A stretch of DNA of 64,000 bases, taken from NCBI RefSeq assembly GCF_000234665.1, contig NC_018336.1, positions 1,281,069-1,345,068 of the forward strand, read 5' to 3'. Positions within the stretch are counted from its first letter, which is position 1. The number at the start of each line of letters is the position of its first letter. Positions 31,338-42,120 of this stretch are shown here, piece by piece. The translations under genes were made by a program, and so were the position numbers. The notes under the pieces are model-generated. The model had not been told where the DNA came from. It did not search any database and worked only from the letters and a program-made list of their open reading frames with translations. The DNA is from Leishmania mexicana MHOM/GT/2001/U1103 (Eukaryota; Euglenozoa; Kinetoplastea; Trypanosomatida; Trypanosomatidae).

Positions 31338-34262
31338 ATGACGTCTGTGGCAAGCACCCGGTATCGAGCAAGTGGGCTGCGCGGCTCCGTTGTGACTGAG
31401 ACGAATCCAGAGGTGAGCAGACTGGGAACGCCCAAAGAGCTCACCGCCCCCGTTCTCATCGAGCGTGGCAAAACCAGGGAGCACAAGATGAGCGCAGTGA
31501 TGAAAAAGTGTGGCGCGAGCAGCGCACAGAACGCATCGCAGCTGTTGGAGGAGGAAGTGCACAATGCATGTCGCCCGCCGGACACCTTCGTCGACTTAGA
31601 CGGCAGTGACTCCGATGCCCAGTCAGGTGAGAAGACGGACCCCACCAGTGCCTTTATGAACGATGGCAGTGATTCATCTGGCTCGTGCTACGCTTCTTTT
31701 TACACCTCCAAAGGTGATGACACGGACACCACCTTGGACGACACGCCGTTGCCGTCGTATGGGGGGTATGAGGAGAGTAACGAAGAGAGCGAGGAAGCCG
31801 AGGAGGGCGAGGCGATTATCGGCAACGGGGCGTCATGCATCAACCGCAACAGCTTCTCCAGCACAGACACGAGGAGGAATCTTAGCGTTATGTTTGACAT
31901 TAGCCGCAATAGCGTCTCTCCAGAACAGCGAAGTAACATCAAGGGCTCCTCTATGAGTGCTCTGCCGTCGGTCATGATTTCCGGCGCGCCAAGCTCGCGC
32001 AGAAAGGACGCCGCCTTGCTTTTGACTGGCGCCTCTGACAAGTCGCGGCGCACCCGCGGCATCGCTGTCTCGATGACGATGCCGCCGAACACCACGACGA
32101 CGGCGTTGAACCCGAATATGAGCGTGTCTTTTGTGTTATCCGGCTCCGGCACCTTCAGCAGTGGGACGCCGGCACCACCCACAGATCCGCCGGTGGACTT
32201 GAACAAGCATGAGAGCGGCATCGCTGACACCAGGCACCCACAGTCATCGGAGCAGAACCATTCCATGACGTTCTCGCAGATGTGTTTTTCGTGTGGCTCC
32301 GAAGCGCATAAAGCGGAAGCTCGGGGGCCCCTCTACGACGACCATGGCTACGACGGAAGCAACCGCGAACTGCCTACATTGGCCTGGGGTGACGGAAAGA
32401 GGCACTGGACGGTAAGCATGATGCAAATGGAGACGATGCTGCCACGTCACACGCATTCAAACCGCGTCAGCCGCAACAAGGACTCCGTCGCCGGCGACAC
32501 CTTTGGCTTTTGGTCGAGCGATGACGAGAAGAGTGAGGATGCCATCTCAGCACAGCCGTCCATCAGCAAGATGGATATCACCTTTCCGTCCCTCCTGAGG
32601 TACTCATATGCGCGTTCGCCCGGCACCATCTCAGGAGAGACTCGAAGCGCATCTAGCGGAACGAAGCACGGTGACAAGCAGCTGAAGATGCCTACTGACG
32701 AAAGCCACGAAGGCAGAAGAGACCGCAGCAGCAATTTCACCGGTCATCTGCCGCGCAGCTCTTTGTTTTTTCACGCACACACCCGCAATGGCGGCAGTCC
32801 GCCACGTGAAGCCGTCCTCTCCGGTAAGGCGCTCTCCCCCAACGCCATTGTTCGGGTGCTTCGGGGCAGCTTCGACAACCGTGACGTCAGCCTTGATAGT
32901 CGCTTCCTTGACATCGACCCTCATCACAGGGGCGGGTCGACTAGCATGGAGGCCAAAGGGCCTTCGCGGCAGCTACCGGCGTCCTCGAGGCACGCGGTGG
33001 CTGCAGATGGTGCAGTCGATAGACACGTCGCAAGCACAGCGAGAGCGAGCGACAGCGAAACCTCGTCGGGCCGCCGTGTTGAGGGGTCGGTGCGTCGCCG
33101 ACTGTCTGGCAGTGCGATTCGGAGCATCTCTAGAGGGACCTCTTTCCGACATCCGCGTGAATCTTTCTCCGTGGACCGGTCGCTCAGCTCTGGTCAAGTG
33201 CATAGTTTAGGCCATGTGCCATCGAAGCAGGCGCTCGTCGGTGTGTGGCGACTGCTGAGCTTCCGCGAGCAGGATGGCACGCCGCTCACGAACGTCGAGC
33301 ACGTGCCACACAAGCAAACATCAAAGAAAAAGCGTAGCAAGGACAAGAAGAGGCACAAGAGGCACGGAAAGCAGCACAGGCCACACCACGCCGCTGAGGG
33401 TGGTCACGTGGGCATCAACGCAGAAAGGAGTGAAGATGTCGGTGATGACGCTAACAAGGGTGATGGCGCCAACATCAACGCGGCACGAATGTGCAAGGAG
33501 AGGGATGCAATGCGCTCGCCGGCTCGATTGGCCGACGTGAACGCCGCTGACGACGCACTAGCTGAATGTCCCACCGGCGTGACTTGCTATCGTCCTAGTT
33601 CCCCTTCTGGATCGGGCAGGACCGCTGAGAAACAAGGAGGTCTCCAAGGTAGTGTGGAGGCAAACGGCCAGCCTCTTGACCGGCAGCAGGCGGCACTGCA
33701 AGGCCCGTCCATGGGGGCTTCACCCACGCGAAAAGGTGCACACCCTGCCGCGGATAACCTGAAGATCCGAGTGCTTCCCTCCAGGACACCTCCCCGCACT
33801 GTCTTTGCGACACCTGACATCCTCACCGCTCCGCAGTCGCACAATGCATCAGCGGAAAAGTTAGCCGACGCTGCCACAAATGCCCATGTGGCCCAGCACC
33901 TCGGTGCCGGCGTTGTGCACGCCGTGGAGAGTGCGAGCGTCGATGCAGCTCAGAAACCCGACCGCTTCGAGAATTTTGAGGAGCCACCGATAGAGAGTCC
34001 ATCCGCGACGGTGCGCCGCGTGACAGTACACTCAGGGAATTCGAAGCTGTTAACGAACCATGTTCGCGGGTGTAATACAAGCAGCGACTCCGACGGCGGT
34101 GCGCGGCGGCTTCGAGCAGCGCCATCCACGCAAGTGCGGCTGTCCGTATTGCCTCCAAAAGGACGCCTCCCGATTCGCTTGTACGACGACTTGGCTGCTC
34201 CCAACGGTGAAGCGTCGCTGCGGTCCCCAACCCGTCCACTCGAAGGACTGCCACCCCTGTAG
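31338..34262 (+). CDS. Ser-rich, probably disordered protein of unknown function
   Basis: 974 residues from ATG 31338 (MTSVASTRYRASG) to TAG 34260-34262. The frame is open upstream, but that part is spacer-like. There is an acidic stretch around residues 140-160 (EESNEESEEAEEGEA), long Ser/Thr/Asp-rich regions, a cluster of basophilic phosphosites around residues 585-620 (RRLSGS, RSISRG, RESFSV), and a strongly basic block at about 655-680 (SKKKRSKDKKRHKRHGK) that could be a nuclear signal or an RNA- or microtubule-binding patch. The C-terminus ends PTRPLEGLPPL. No folded domain, signal peptide or membrane segment was recognised. Codon use looks like its neighbours, and a frame this long with no stop supports a real gene. 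Confidence 0.72.
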   Translation: MTSVASTRYRASGLRGSVVTETNPEVSRLGTPKELTAPVLIERGKTREHKMSAVMKKCGASSAQNASQLLEEEVHNACRPPDTFVDLDGSDSDAQSGEKTDPTSAFMNDGSDSSGSCYASFYTSKGDDTDTTLDDTPLPSYGGYEESNEESEEAEEGEAIIGNGASCINRNSFSSTDTRRNLSVMFDISRNSVSPEQRSNIKGSSMSALPSVMISGAPSSRRKDAALLLTGASDKSRRTRGIAVSMTMPPNTTTTALNPNMSVSFVLSGSGTFSSGTPAPPTDPPVDLNKHESGIADTRHPQSSEQNHSMTFSQMCFSCGSEAHKAEARGPLYDDHGYDGSNRELPTLAWGDGKRHWTVSMMQMETMLPRHTHSNRVSRNKDSVAGDTFGFWSSDDEKSEDAISAQPSISKMDITFPSLLRYSYARSPGTISGETRSASSGTKHGDKQLKMPTDESHEGRRDRSSNFTGHLPRSSLFFHAHTRNGGSPPREAVLSGKALSPNAIVRVLRGSFDNRDVSLDSRFLDIDPHHRGGSTSMEAKGPSRQLPASSRHAVAADGAVDRHVASTARASDSETSSGRRVEGSVRRRLSGSAIRSISRGTSFRHPRESFSVDRSLSSGQVHSLGHVPSKQALVGVWRLLSFREQDGTPLTNVEHVPHKQTSKKKRSKDKKRHKRHGKQHRPHHAAEGGHVGINAERSEDVGDDANKGDGANINAARMCKERDAMRSPARLADVNAADDALAECPTGVTCYRPSSPSGSGRTAEKQGGLQGSVEANGQPLDRQQAALQGPSMGASPTRKGAHPAADNLKIRVLPSRTPPRTVFATPDILTAPQSHNASAEKLADAATNAHVAQHLGAGVVHAVESASVDAAQKPDRFENFEEPPIESPSATVRRVTVHSGNSKLLTNHVRGCNTSSDSDGGARRLRAAPSTQVRLSVLPPKGRLPIRLYDDLAAPNGEASLRSPTRPLEGLPPL

Positions 34263-36454
34263 CTCTTCCTTGAAGCAGCGATACTGCCTCAACCCTTTCT
34301 CTCTCGCCATTCTTCAGCACGCGTGTCTGTCTGCCTACGTGTGTAGATGTGTACTGTGCCTGCAAGTACCTCTGCTGTTTTTCTTTGCTGGCCTTTGCAT
34401 GTGAGTTTTCAGACAGTGCTGCTGTTGCTATTGCTCTCGAGAAGAAGGTCCTGTGTCTTCTCATCTCCTTCCCCTACCCTCACACTCTGGCCGCTGTCGA
34501 TGTGTTTTTTGAGTATGTGTGCCTGCAACTCCCAGTGACTTCATCGAACTCTCGCCTGAAGCTGGTGCATCTCTTTCTCGGTGGCTTTTATGCCTCACCA
34601 CTCTCAGCAACCACACAGGACAGACGGGTAATGCTCCCTTGTGCGGCAATAACGGCCATACGAACAAAAAAAAACGAAACTGCTCGGCGTTGCCATGCTC
34701 CTGCGATTCCGATTGATAGGATGAGAAGCCACCTCGCCCCCTCGACACACACACACACACACACACACACGCTCTCTTATAGCTCCGCCATTCAGCCGCA
34801 TCTGAGGCCCGTCTGGGTTGTCACACGTAGACACTACATCCAGAACCCGCCGTTCTATCGGTTCTTCCTATCACACGCCAACAAATCCGAGTCCTCTGTG
34901 TGTAGGGCGCCTTTTTTTCCGTTTCTCCTCGCGTTATGTGAGTAAGTGTGTGTGCGCGTGTTCCTGTGCACAAGGGCTTCATACATCGACAGCTGTATGC
35001 GGGTTTTATGCAGCGAAGGTGATGGGCTCCATCACACATACGCATACACAGTTGAGAAGCAGGGTGAGCGAAGAAAAAGAGCTACAGAAAGGACATGTAA
35101 GGTGCTTGTGTGTGTGTGTGTGTCTAGTCCAGCGTCCTGCGGATGGGAAGTCTTCCTCCCCTCTTCCGCTCTCACTACCTCCTCTTGTCATTCTCTCTCA
35201 GCTCTCCAGCTTTCATTTTCGTTGTGGTTCTCGTTTTCATAGCGTGCGCAGACGTGCACACTTTCTCGCTCCCTTCCCGCGTCTCCTTTTATCTGTGTTT
35301 GTGTCATTCTTTTGCTCTATTAACTGTGCCGGAGCAGGGCGGAGGGTGGCACTGGAAAGGCGGAGGTGGCTCACGGTTATCGTGTGCCTGTGCATGTGCG
35401 CTTGTGTCATGTGCGCAGAAGAGAGAGAACGACATACACAGGAATCACACCAAGCAAAATATCTCCTCGTCTTCCTCGGCACCCTCCCCCTCCCCCGACG
35501 CACGTGCTGTGGCCCCACTCACCCCTCGCTACATTCTCTGCTCTCCTCCGTCTTTTTCCTTCAATGTTCTTTTTCAACCTTCGCATCACGTTTGCTCGTC
35601 GTGTTTGGCGTGAAATCCACACAAGCACGCAAACCCCAGTCGAAAAAACTCGAGGAGCACAGGTGAAGAATCTGAGAAAGCCGGCAGGACAGCAGAGAGG
35701 AGGACCCACTGTCGCCTACGGCCCCGCTCTCCCTTCCTCTTCACGTTTCCCTCCATCTCTTGTGATTATCCGACGGCTCGCTTCGTGTGCGTGTGTGTTT
35801 GAGCGCTCCTCTCCCCTCCCCTCTCTTCCCCTCCCCTACGCCTCTTGATTTTACTCATCTCTCTGCATCATGTAACGTGATATGGCCGAGCGAGGGGTAG
35901 TTGATGGGACGGCGAAGGGGGAGGTATACGTGTCGTTGTTCTTCTTTGGGTAAGTGGCGAACTTGAAAGAAACGCTGCAGCAAGCGAGACCATGCCTCAT
36001 GATAGAGGGGCAAACACCATCCGCATACTGTACGTGGGGTCGTGCTTGCACAGTTCATCAGCCACCGCCATTTTCCTGCCGCCCCGTGCGCCATCCCCAG
36101 CCCACACCCCAATTCTTGCTTCCCAGTCTTCCTCGGCTGCTCTCGGGGTGTTCCTTCACACGCGCTTGTGCATTTCTCTGAGTTCAGTTATGTCCCTCGC
36201 CATGCGGGCGCATGGATTTGATGTGCCTCTCTTTCTTTGGATTTTGCGTGTTCGTGCCCCTGCCGTTTGGAGGACTTCATGTCTTTATGCTTTGGTTTGC
36301 TCTTCTCTGATCTGCTTGATAGAGGTGCAGAAAAAAGGTCTGCTCATGTGAATAATGTGCTGCAGCACTGTTGGCAGATTGATGTGCACAATGAAAAAAA
36401 ACGTTTTCCTGTTCCTTGTTTTTCCACGTGTGCTTGTTTCTCCAGCTGATGTCG
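34263..36454. other. spacer with CA microsatellite, no gene seen
   Basis: Contains a (CA)13 tract at about 34745-34770 and further CA/GT tracts. Open frames of up to 282 residues were judged non-coding by composition. Confidence 0.5.
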
Positions 36455-36960
36455 GCCGCTTTGGTCCGTGGTATCATGGAGACCGGCACCCAAAACGCTA
36501 TATCTCTGGGGACGCCAAGCAGCCTATCTCTGTCGATGCCGAAACACTTCTGGTGGTGACCGAGGCAAGTACCCTATGACGAAGGGGGGGGCTCAGAGCG
36601 ATGCATCGCTACTGATGTCGGCGGTCAGGTTCTGGATGGTGTGGCATCGGGGCGACCCCTCGACAGTGGACACGTTTGTAGTATTCATATGATGGGTGAG
36701 GCATTTGCGTGGCTCGAACGGATCCCACCTGTCCCTGACCGCCTACTGGCTGGGGAGCCTGAGCGCCAGCCTGGGAGATGCGAGACGCGGCGACCTGCCT
36801 GATGGAGGTGACTGTGAGGCGATCCTCGAGGCGTGGGGCTGGTGGGTTCACCTGAAAGCAGAGGTTGGGTTGCGCTCACATGGCTGGGGAGGGCGGTGGA
36901 ATGCAGTTCACTTGCTGTCATAAGATAGAGAATGGAATCATTCAACCGAAACAAATTTTC
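36455..36960 (+). repeat. SIDER-like retroposon, diverged outside a conserved core
   Basis: The core at about 36538-36671 (gccgaaacacttctggtggt through cctcgacagtgga) is almost identical to 54879-55007. To its right the similarity drops to recognisable blocks such as ggggagcctgagcgcc and gtgaggcgatc. To its left it is also diverged. Same orientation as the genes. Confidence 0.6.
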
Positions 36961-37541
36961 GTTTGCACCCTCATGTTGCTGACTACCTTGCCGTGGTGCC
37001 AGAGCTCTGTCCCTGCTCTTTGTGGGGAAGCCGTCGAGCCGTGCAGCCTGCCCTCGGGCACAGCTGCAGGCTTTTAGTGTCGGCGGACAACTCTGGACTG
37101 CCACTGTACCAAAGAGACCCGCGGTCATGATCAGGAATCTCCCGGCTCACTGAAAATGGTTTCTACGATTCTACACGCATACACATCCACCACCTGTTTT
37201 CTCTGCGCTCGTTACGATGCGGTAATGCCGAGCTCTATGTCGGGCAGCGCCTGTGCTTTATGCATCAGAACTGCACTGGGCTGAGCGACGCCAAAGGGTA
37301 TAAGGCGGGTCCGCTCCCTGCTGCCCCCCACCCCCCCCATGCGAGTCTATATTCCACATGAGGGGCATTTCACCCTCCCCCCACCAATCCGCCAAGGCAC
37401 TTGGTCACCCTGGCTTTCAGGCCGCGTGTGCAGCACAAGAAAGGAAGCGGGATGGTGGTGCCTGCGCGCTTCTGAAACAGGGCATGTGTACAACTGTCGG
37501 CCCTACGACTGAATATAAGGAATCCCCACACCATATTACGA
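36961..37541. other. mixed-composition spacer between two repeats
   Basis: Not pyrimidine-rich and without a convincing open frame. The last ~25 bases (cacaccatattacgagatgcc) loosely resemble the sequence before the same point in repeat copy 1, so it may contain an eroded part of the element. Confidence 0.35.
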
Positions 37542-37984
37542 GATGCCGCGGCTGGAGCGTACTGAGGGGCAAAGCACGGCGTACGGGCCGTGTGCGCGGG
37601 ACCTCGGAAGGGCCCTGGCCGCTGACGCTGGCGATGCTCCTCCTTGCGGTCGTGCGGCACGCACCTGGACCGCCCCTCTTCCCCAGCACCGGCACGACAG
37701 GCGCGACCGCCACCCGCCCTCGAGGAGGACCGTAGACGCGGCCCGCTTGTATGGTGGCGTGCGGCCCCGCCGAGTGTGTTTGGCGCCGGTCGCGCCGCAC
37801 GCACAGGAGGAGCAGGCGATGAAGGGGCGGGGCGAGCGCGCGGGACGCATGGCGCGATTCGACGGGCGGAGGTGTCGTCCTAGGGGAGGGGTATTTGGCG
37901 CCAGTGCGACAGAGCTAGGTGAACTGTGGCTGCATGCCGATGCTTGTCGACATGCTCGTGTTGGGGCTGACACACACCGGCAAG
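37542..37984 (+). repeat. 1.19-kb repeat, copy 4 (5'-truncated)
   Basis: Matches the last ~443 bases of copy 1 from gatgccgcggctggagc to cacaccggcaag with only a few substitutions (for example gtggctgcatgcc for gtggccgcatgcc). No gap is involved, so this truncation is real. Confidence 0.75.
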
Positions 37985-40900
37985 TAAAAGTCATCCTGCA
38001 AGTACTCACCTCCTCGGCCTGCGCTTAGTTTAGTTGTTATGCCTGTATGCCTCTGCGTGTGCATTGTTGAGTAGCCCCTTACCGCTGTTCGGTGCTCCTC
38101 TCGAGATCTGGTGTGTCGGTGTTGCGCGTGCGTTTCGACGGGGTGAGGCGACGCCACATAGTTGTTCTCCTGTCTTTTCGGAGGGGCTTCTGCTCGTTCT
38201 GCCTGTCATTGTACGCGTGTGCGCGATTCTCTTTCTCTGTCTTCCCTTCGGGGGCATCACGCGTCTTCGGAAGTGACTGGTGTTTGCGTCTCTCGCTCCG
38301 CCTGGGCTGTTTTCGTCTGTTGCTCTCTGCGCCCTTTGGAATGCTTGTCTCATGCTGTGTCACACAACAGCTGTACACGTGGGTGTTGATGATTTCGTGG
38401 ATGTCAGCCTACGAGGAGCGCTGGGGTTTCCCTGCCTCTGTCGTTTTGCGACAGTGAGCGGCGCTCGTTGCTGGGCTTGTCGCGTCTATCATGTTTTCGT
38501 TGTCCTATGTGCCGTTTAACATGCCGTTCGCTGTGTCGTGTGTGTTGTCGTTTTTTCTTTTTTCGTGTTCTTGTTGGTTGCCTCTCCTCTTTCTCTCTCG
38601 GTTAGGCCTATCCATGTTGATGGATGCGTGTGCTGTGTGCGTGCTTGAGGAGACTCACGCCGTATTTTTTCTTCAACTCTGGAAGGCTGTGCGGTGCGCA
38701 TGTTAGAGGAGCTCGAAAAGGCGAAATGTGTAAAGATTTTGTGATAGGTACTTGTGGGATGCGAACACCATGATGACAGCCACCACCGCCACCACCAATC
38801 TCCCCCCTCGCCGTTCTCCACTCCGACTGCTTTGGTCTGTTGCTTCCTCGTTGCCATGTGTGACTTTGGCGTTATGCCTACTCGTGTGCGTCTGTGGAGC
38901 TTTTTTTCGCTGAACCTAGCCTCCACTTAACTCGCTTACCTCACTGTCGTCATTCTGTTTTCGCTGCTCGTCTCTCCGCTTTCCTACTCAAATACCAGAC
39001 CAACTGTGATGTTGTAGCGGGGGTACGCACGTCCATGTCCCACACAAGGAATCCCAAGCGACAGAGCTTCAGGCGTGGCGTGAGGAACAGCGCGGCAGAC
39101 GCTACCGGTGGGACCGGTCTCCTCAAACTTCGCCTGGCCTCTCATGGTGACGGACGTCCGACTCAAAGGTGATGAAAACGCTGTGCTGTCACAGCCCCCC
39201 CCCTTCCGGCTTATCCGCACGCAGACGCATGCAGGCGATGGTACAGAAAGCGCTCGTCATCCAGGAATTTGCATGTCCAACTGCGTGCGCATGCGAGGTT
39301 TGGAGAGGGGGCTCAACACTGCAGTTCGCTGACACTTGAACCTTTCGTCTTCTCCTTTAACACGTGTCTTCCCCTCCTCCACTCGGCCAATGCTCATGGC
39401 CGACTCTCTCTCTCTCACCTGCGCGACGCCCCTTTTTTTTGGACTCGTTTGCGTCCGTCTTTGGCGCTGTCTCTCGTGCGTCTCCATGCGTCTGAACTCA
39501 GAGAGGGACACCGTGCCACCACAGCGCCCGCACATCAGTGGCACCGTGTTCAGTAGCTGCAGCACCACTAACGTGAGAGCACGCGCAAGACGAGAGAAAC
39601 AAAACAAGGGCGTAGCGCTCATATCATCCGCGAGCGGGACTCTATATCCATTGCTTCACGCTCGATACACGGAGCTATACACACACACACACACATACAC
39701 ACGGATACGCACATAGGTCGCGCGCCGTGGATCGTGCTTCTCTCACTCCTCCCCGCTCCTCTTTCCAACAATCCTCCACGTTACTGCAGCACACTCGCTG
39801 CAGTGCCGTTTGTGCGAAGCTTTTCTCACGTTGGGGGTTTCGTGTCTTCTCTCTGCTTCTTTTCTAGAACCAGAGAAAGAGAAAGACACACACACGCATA
39901 CACACACAGATCTCCGTTCACAAGACCCCTCCCACCAGAGGTAGAGACATCTCACGTGGTGTGGGCGTGTTTGCGACTCTCTGTCGACTTCATCTTTCTG
40001 CGTCTGTGCATCTGTATCTTTGTGCGTCCGTCATCAGAGAAGGCGAGCGATCTGTTGTTAGCCCTTACGTGTGTGTGTGTGTGTGACACACCGGCCGCTG
40101 CTTCAACGTCCTCGCCCACCTTTGTTTTGTTTTGTTTCTCCTTCCGTCTTTGCTCCTCCCACCTGCGGCGTTGTTTGCGCTGCGCTGGCTGTGTTGCTGG
40201 CGTCTTTTCTTTTTGTTCTTACTGCTTTTTGTGACTATGAAACGTGCTCGTAAACACGGACACGCTCCCCCCATCCCCATCCCCTCGCTTCCCTTTCTTT
40301 TCCTTCCATTCCCATTCAGCCCACGGTTGTCGCCCTGTCTATCTCCCTCCTCCATCCTTGAGTTTTGGCTAGCGAGAGCGTCTCCACGTGCTGACGACAA
40401 GCCTGCTGAACTTCACCGCAGGAGGACGGGGGGGGGAAGAAGCAGCAGCATTCACCGCACAGTGATTGCACGAAAACTCGAGCTTGGAGAAGCTCGTCAT
40501 CGCGCTGTTTCCGTCGTTGTGGTTAGCGTTTTCTACCGTACTGATACCAGTGGCTGCTGAAAAGGGAACAGGTAGCGCTTGCATCAAATTGGAGGAGAAG
40601 GAAACAGAAACGCTCTGAGGGTATTGGTGGTGGGGCTTTCTCTTACTACCGCTGCCGTCTCTCGTGGTGGGTGCTGACGGTGTCTCTCTGCGGTGGACAT
40701 TGCCATCATCGCCCATCGTCTTTCTCTCCCTCCGCTTCTCTCTCTGCTCGATCTGCTGCCCCCGCAACCCCCACTCTCACCTCTCTGTGGTTTGTTTGAG
40801 GCGTTCCTTTCGCACTGGGTAATCGCCGGTGCCCTCTGCGTGTGTATTGCAGGCTGAGGGTTAAGCGACGGTGAGAAAGACGGACTCGTAACACGTGCGC

Positions 40901-42120
40901 TTTTTTCCTGGGCTTTGTGTGCCCTCATTTTTCATCTGTAGCTTCTTCCTCCCATCTCGTCTGTGTGTTGCGTGTCGTGTGTGTGTGTGTGTGTGGACGC
41001 GTGCGCTCTTCAGACGTCCCTCATTCACTTGGTGTGTATCCTCCTCTTGCGTGTATTCATATTTTTCTTTTGTACTCCTTTTTCTTTTGGCGGAGGAGGA
41101 GGGGGGAGGTGCGCATTCTTGGTGCTGCGGCTGAGGCTGTGTTGGGTGGTCAAACGGCTGCGAGCTCGCTGTCCCTCGGTGTGTTTATGTGCTATGCGTT
41201 TGGTTTACATCATCCGGTTAGGCGTAAGCGAAAGGGGAGCAAGAAACGAAGTTGACCAGCAGACCAAAAGACAAGAGGCGAGACGCCTGCTCATCTGCAG
41301 ACGCGGTGCGCTCGCTTTGGTGCTTCTTGGTATGTTGTCCACGCTGGGTGACTCTCTGCCCATTCGACTTTGCATTCTCTTTCTTATTTTTTTGTGTCTC
41401 TTTAAATTGTTCTGCGTGTGCGTGCGAGTGAGTGTCAGCGGTGTCTACGCGCAGCGCTGCCATTTAGCGTTGCGGTGTATGCGCAGGATATCCGTGCTGT
41501 CGTCCTTTTCTTACCTTTCCTCCTTACTCACCTCTCCTATTCTCATTTACTTCTCCGAACTCATTTTCACGTGGCGCGCCACCATCCACATACCTCCGCC
41601 GCGCCCCACCCCCAACAACTCTGTGTGTGTGTGTGTGTCGGTGGGCTGGTCCGCAGGCGGTTGAGGCATTCACTTTTTTTATCGTTCTGTTTCGCGTCTT
41701 TGTCTGCTTCCGTTTCTCAGTTGCCTTTTGTACCACCGATTCGCGTCTACGCTTGTCTTGCTCTCGCCATCATATTCTCCTGTTCAGCATTCTTTCCAGC
41801 CTTCTTCCCGTCGCGTTTCATTTATCCCGCTCCTGCCGTTGCCGTGCACTTTAGACACACGCGCACCTACAAGAAGCGCAGCGCATTCCGTACGACTGCC
41901 TGTCATTGGCGCCTGCAGCGGTGGGAAAGGAACCAAAGTACGGGAGCGACGTCCCTTTTCTTTTTTGTTTTCCAAATCCCAGAGTGCGTTTGTGTGTCTG
42001 TGTCTCTGTGTGTGGCTCAGCGCTGGCTAGCCTCAGTTTCTTTTATTATTTTCGTTTTTTTTCCTCGTCTGCTGGTGCCCGCTCCGCTGCCTCTCTCCTC
42101 GTCGATCCCTTCATCAAGTC
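37985..42120. other. long spacer, no gene seen
   Basis: 4.1 kb with CA tracts at 39676-39700 and 39888-39908, a G run at 40429-40436 and GT runs at 40069-40084 and 40977-40994. A mixed-composition segment at about 38990-39330 gives no recognisable protein. Confidence 0.5.

Noticed and set aside
34818..35666. 282-residue open frame between 31338 and 42121 genes
   Set aside because: Spacer composition with CA/GT tracts and no recognisable motif.
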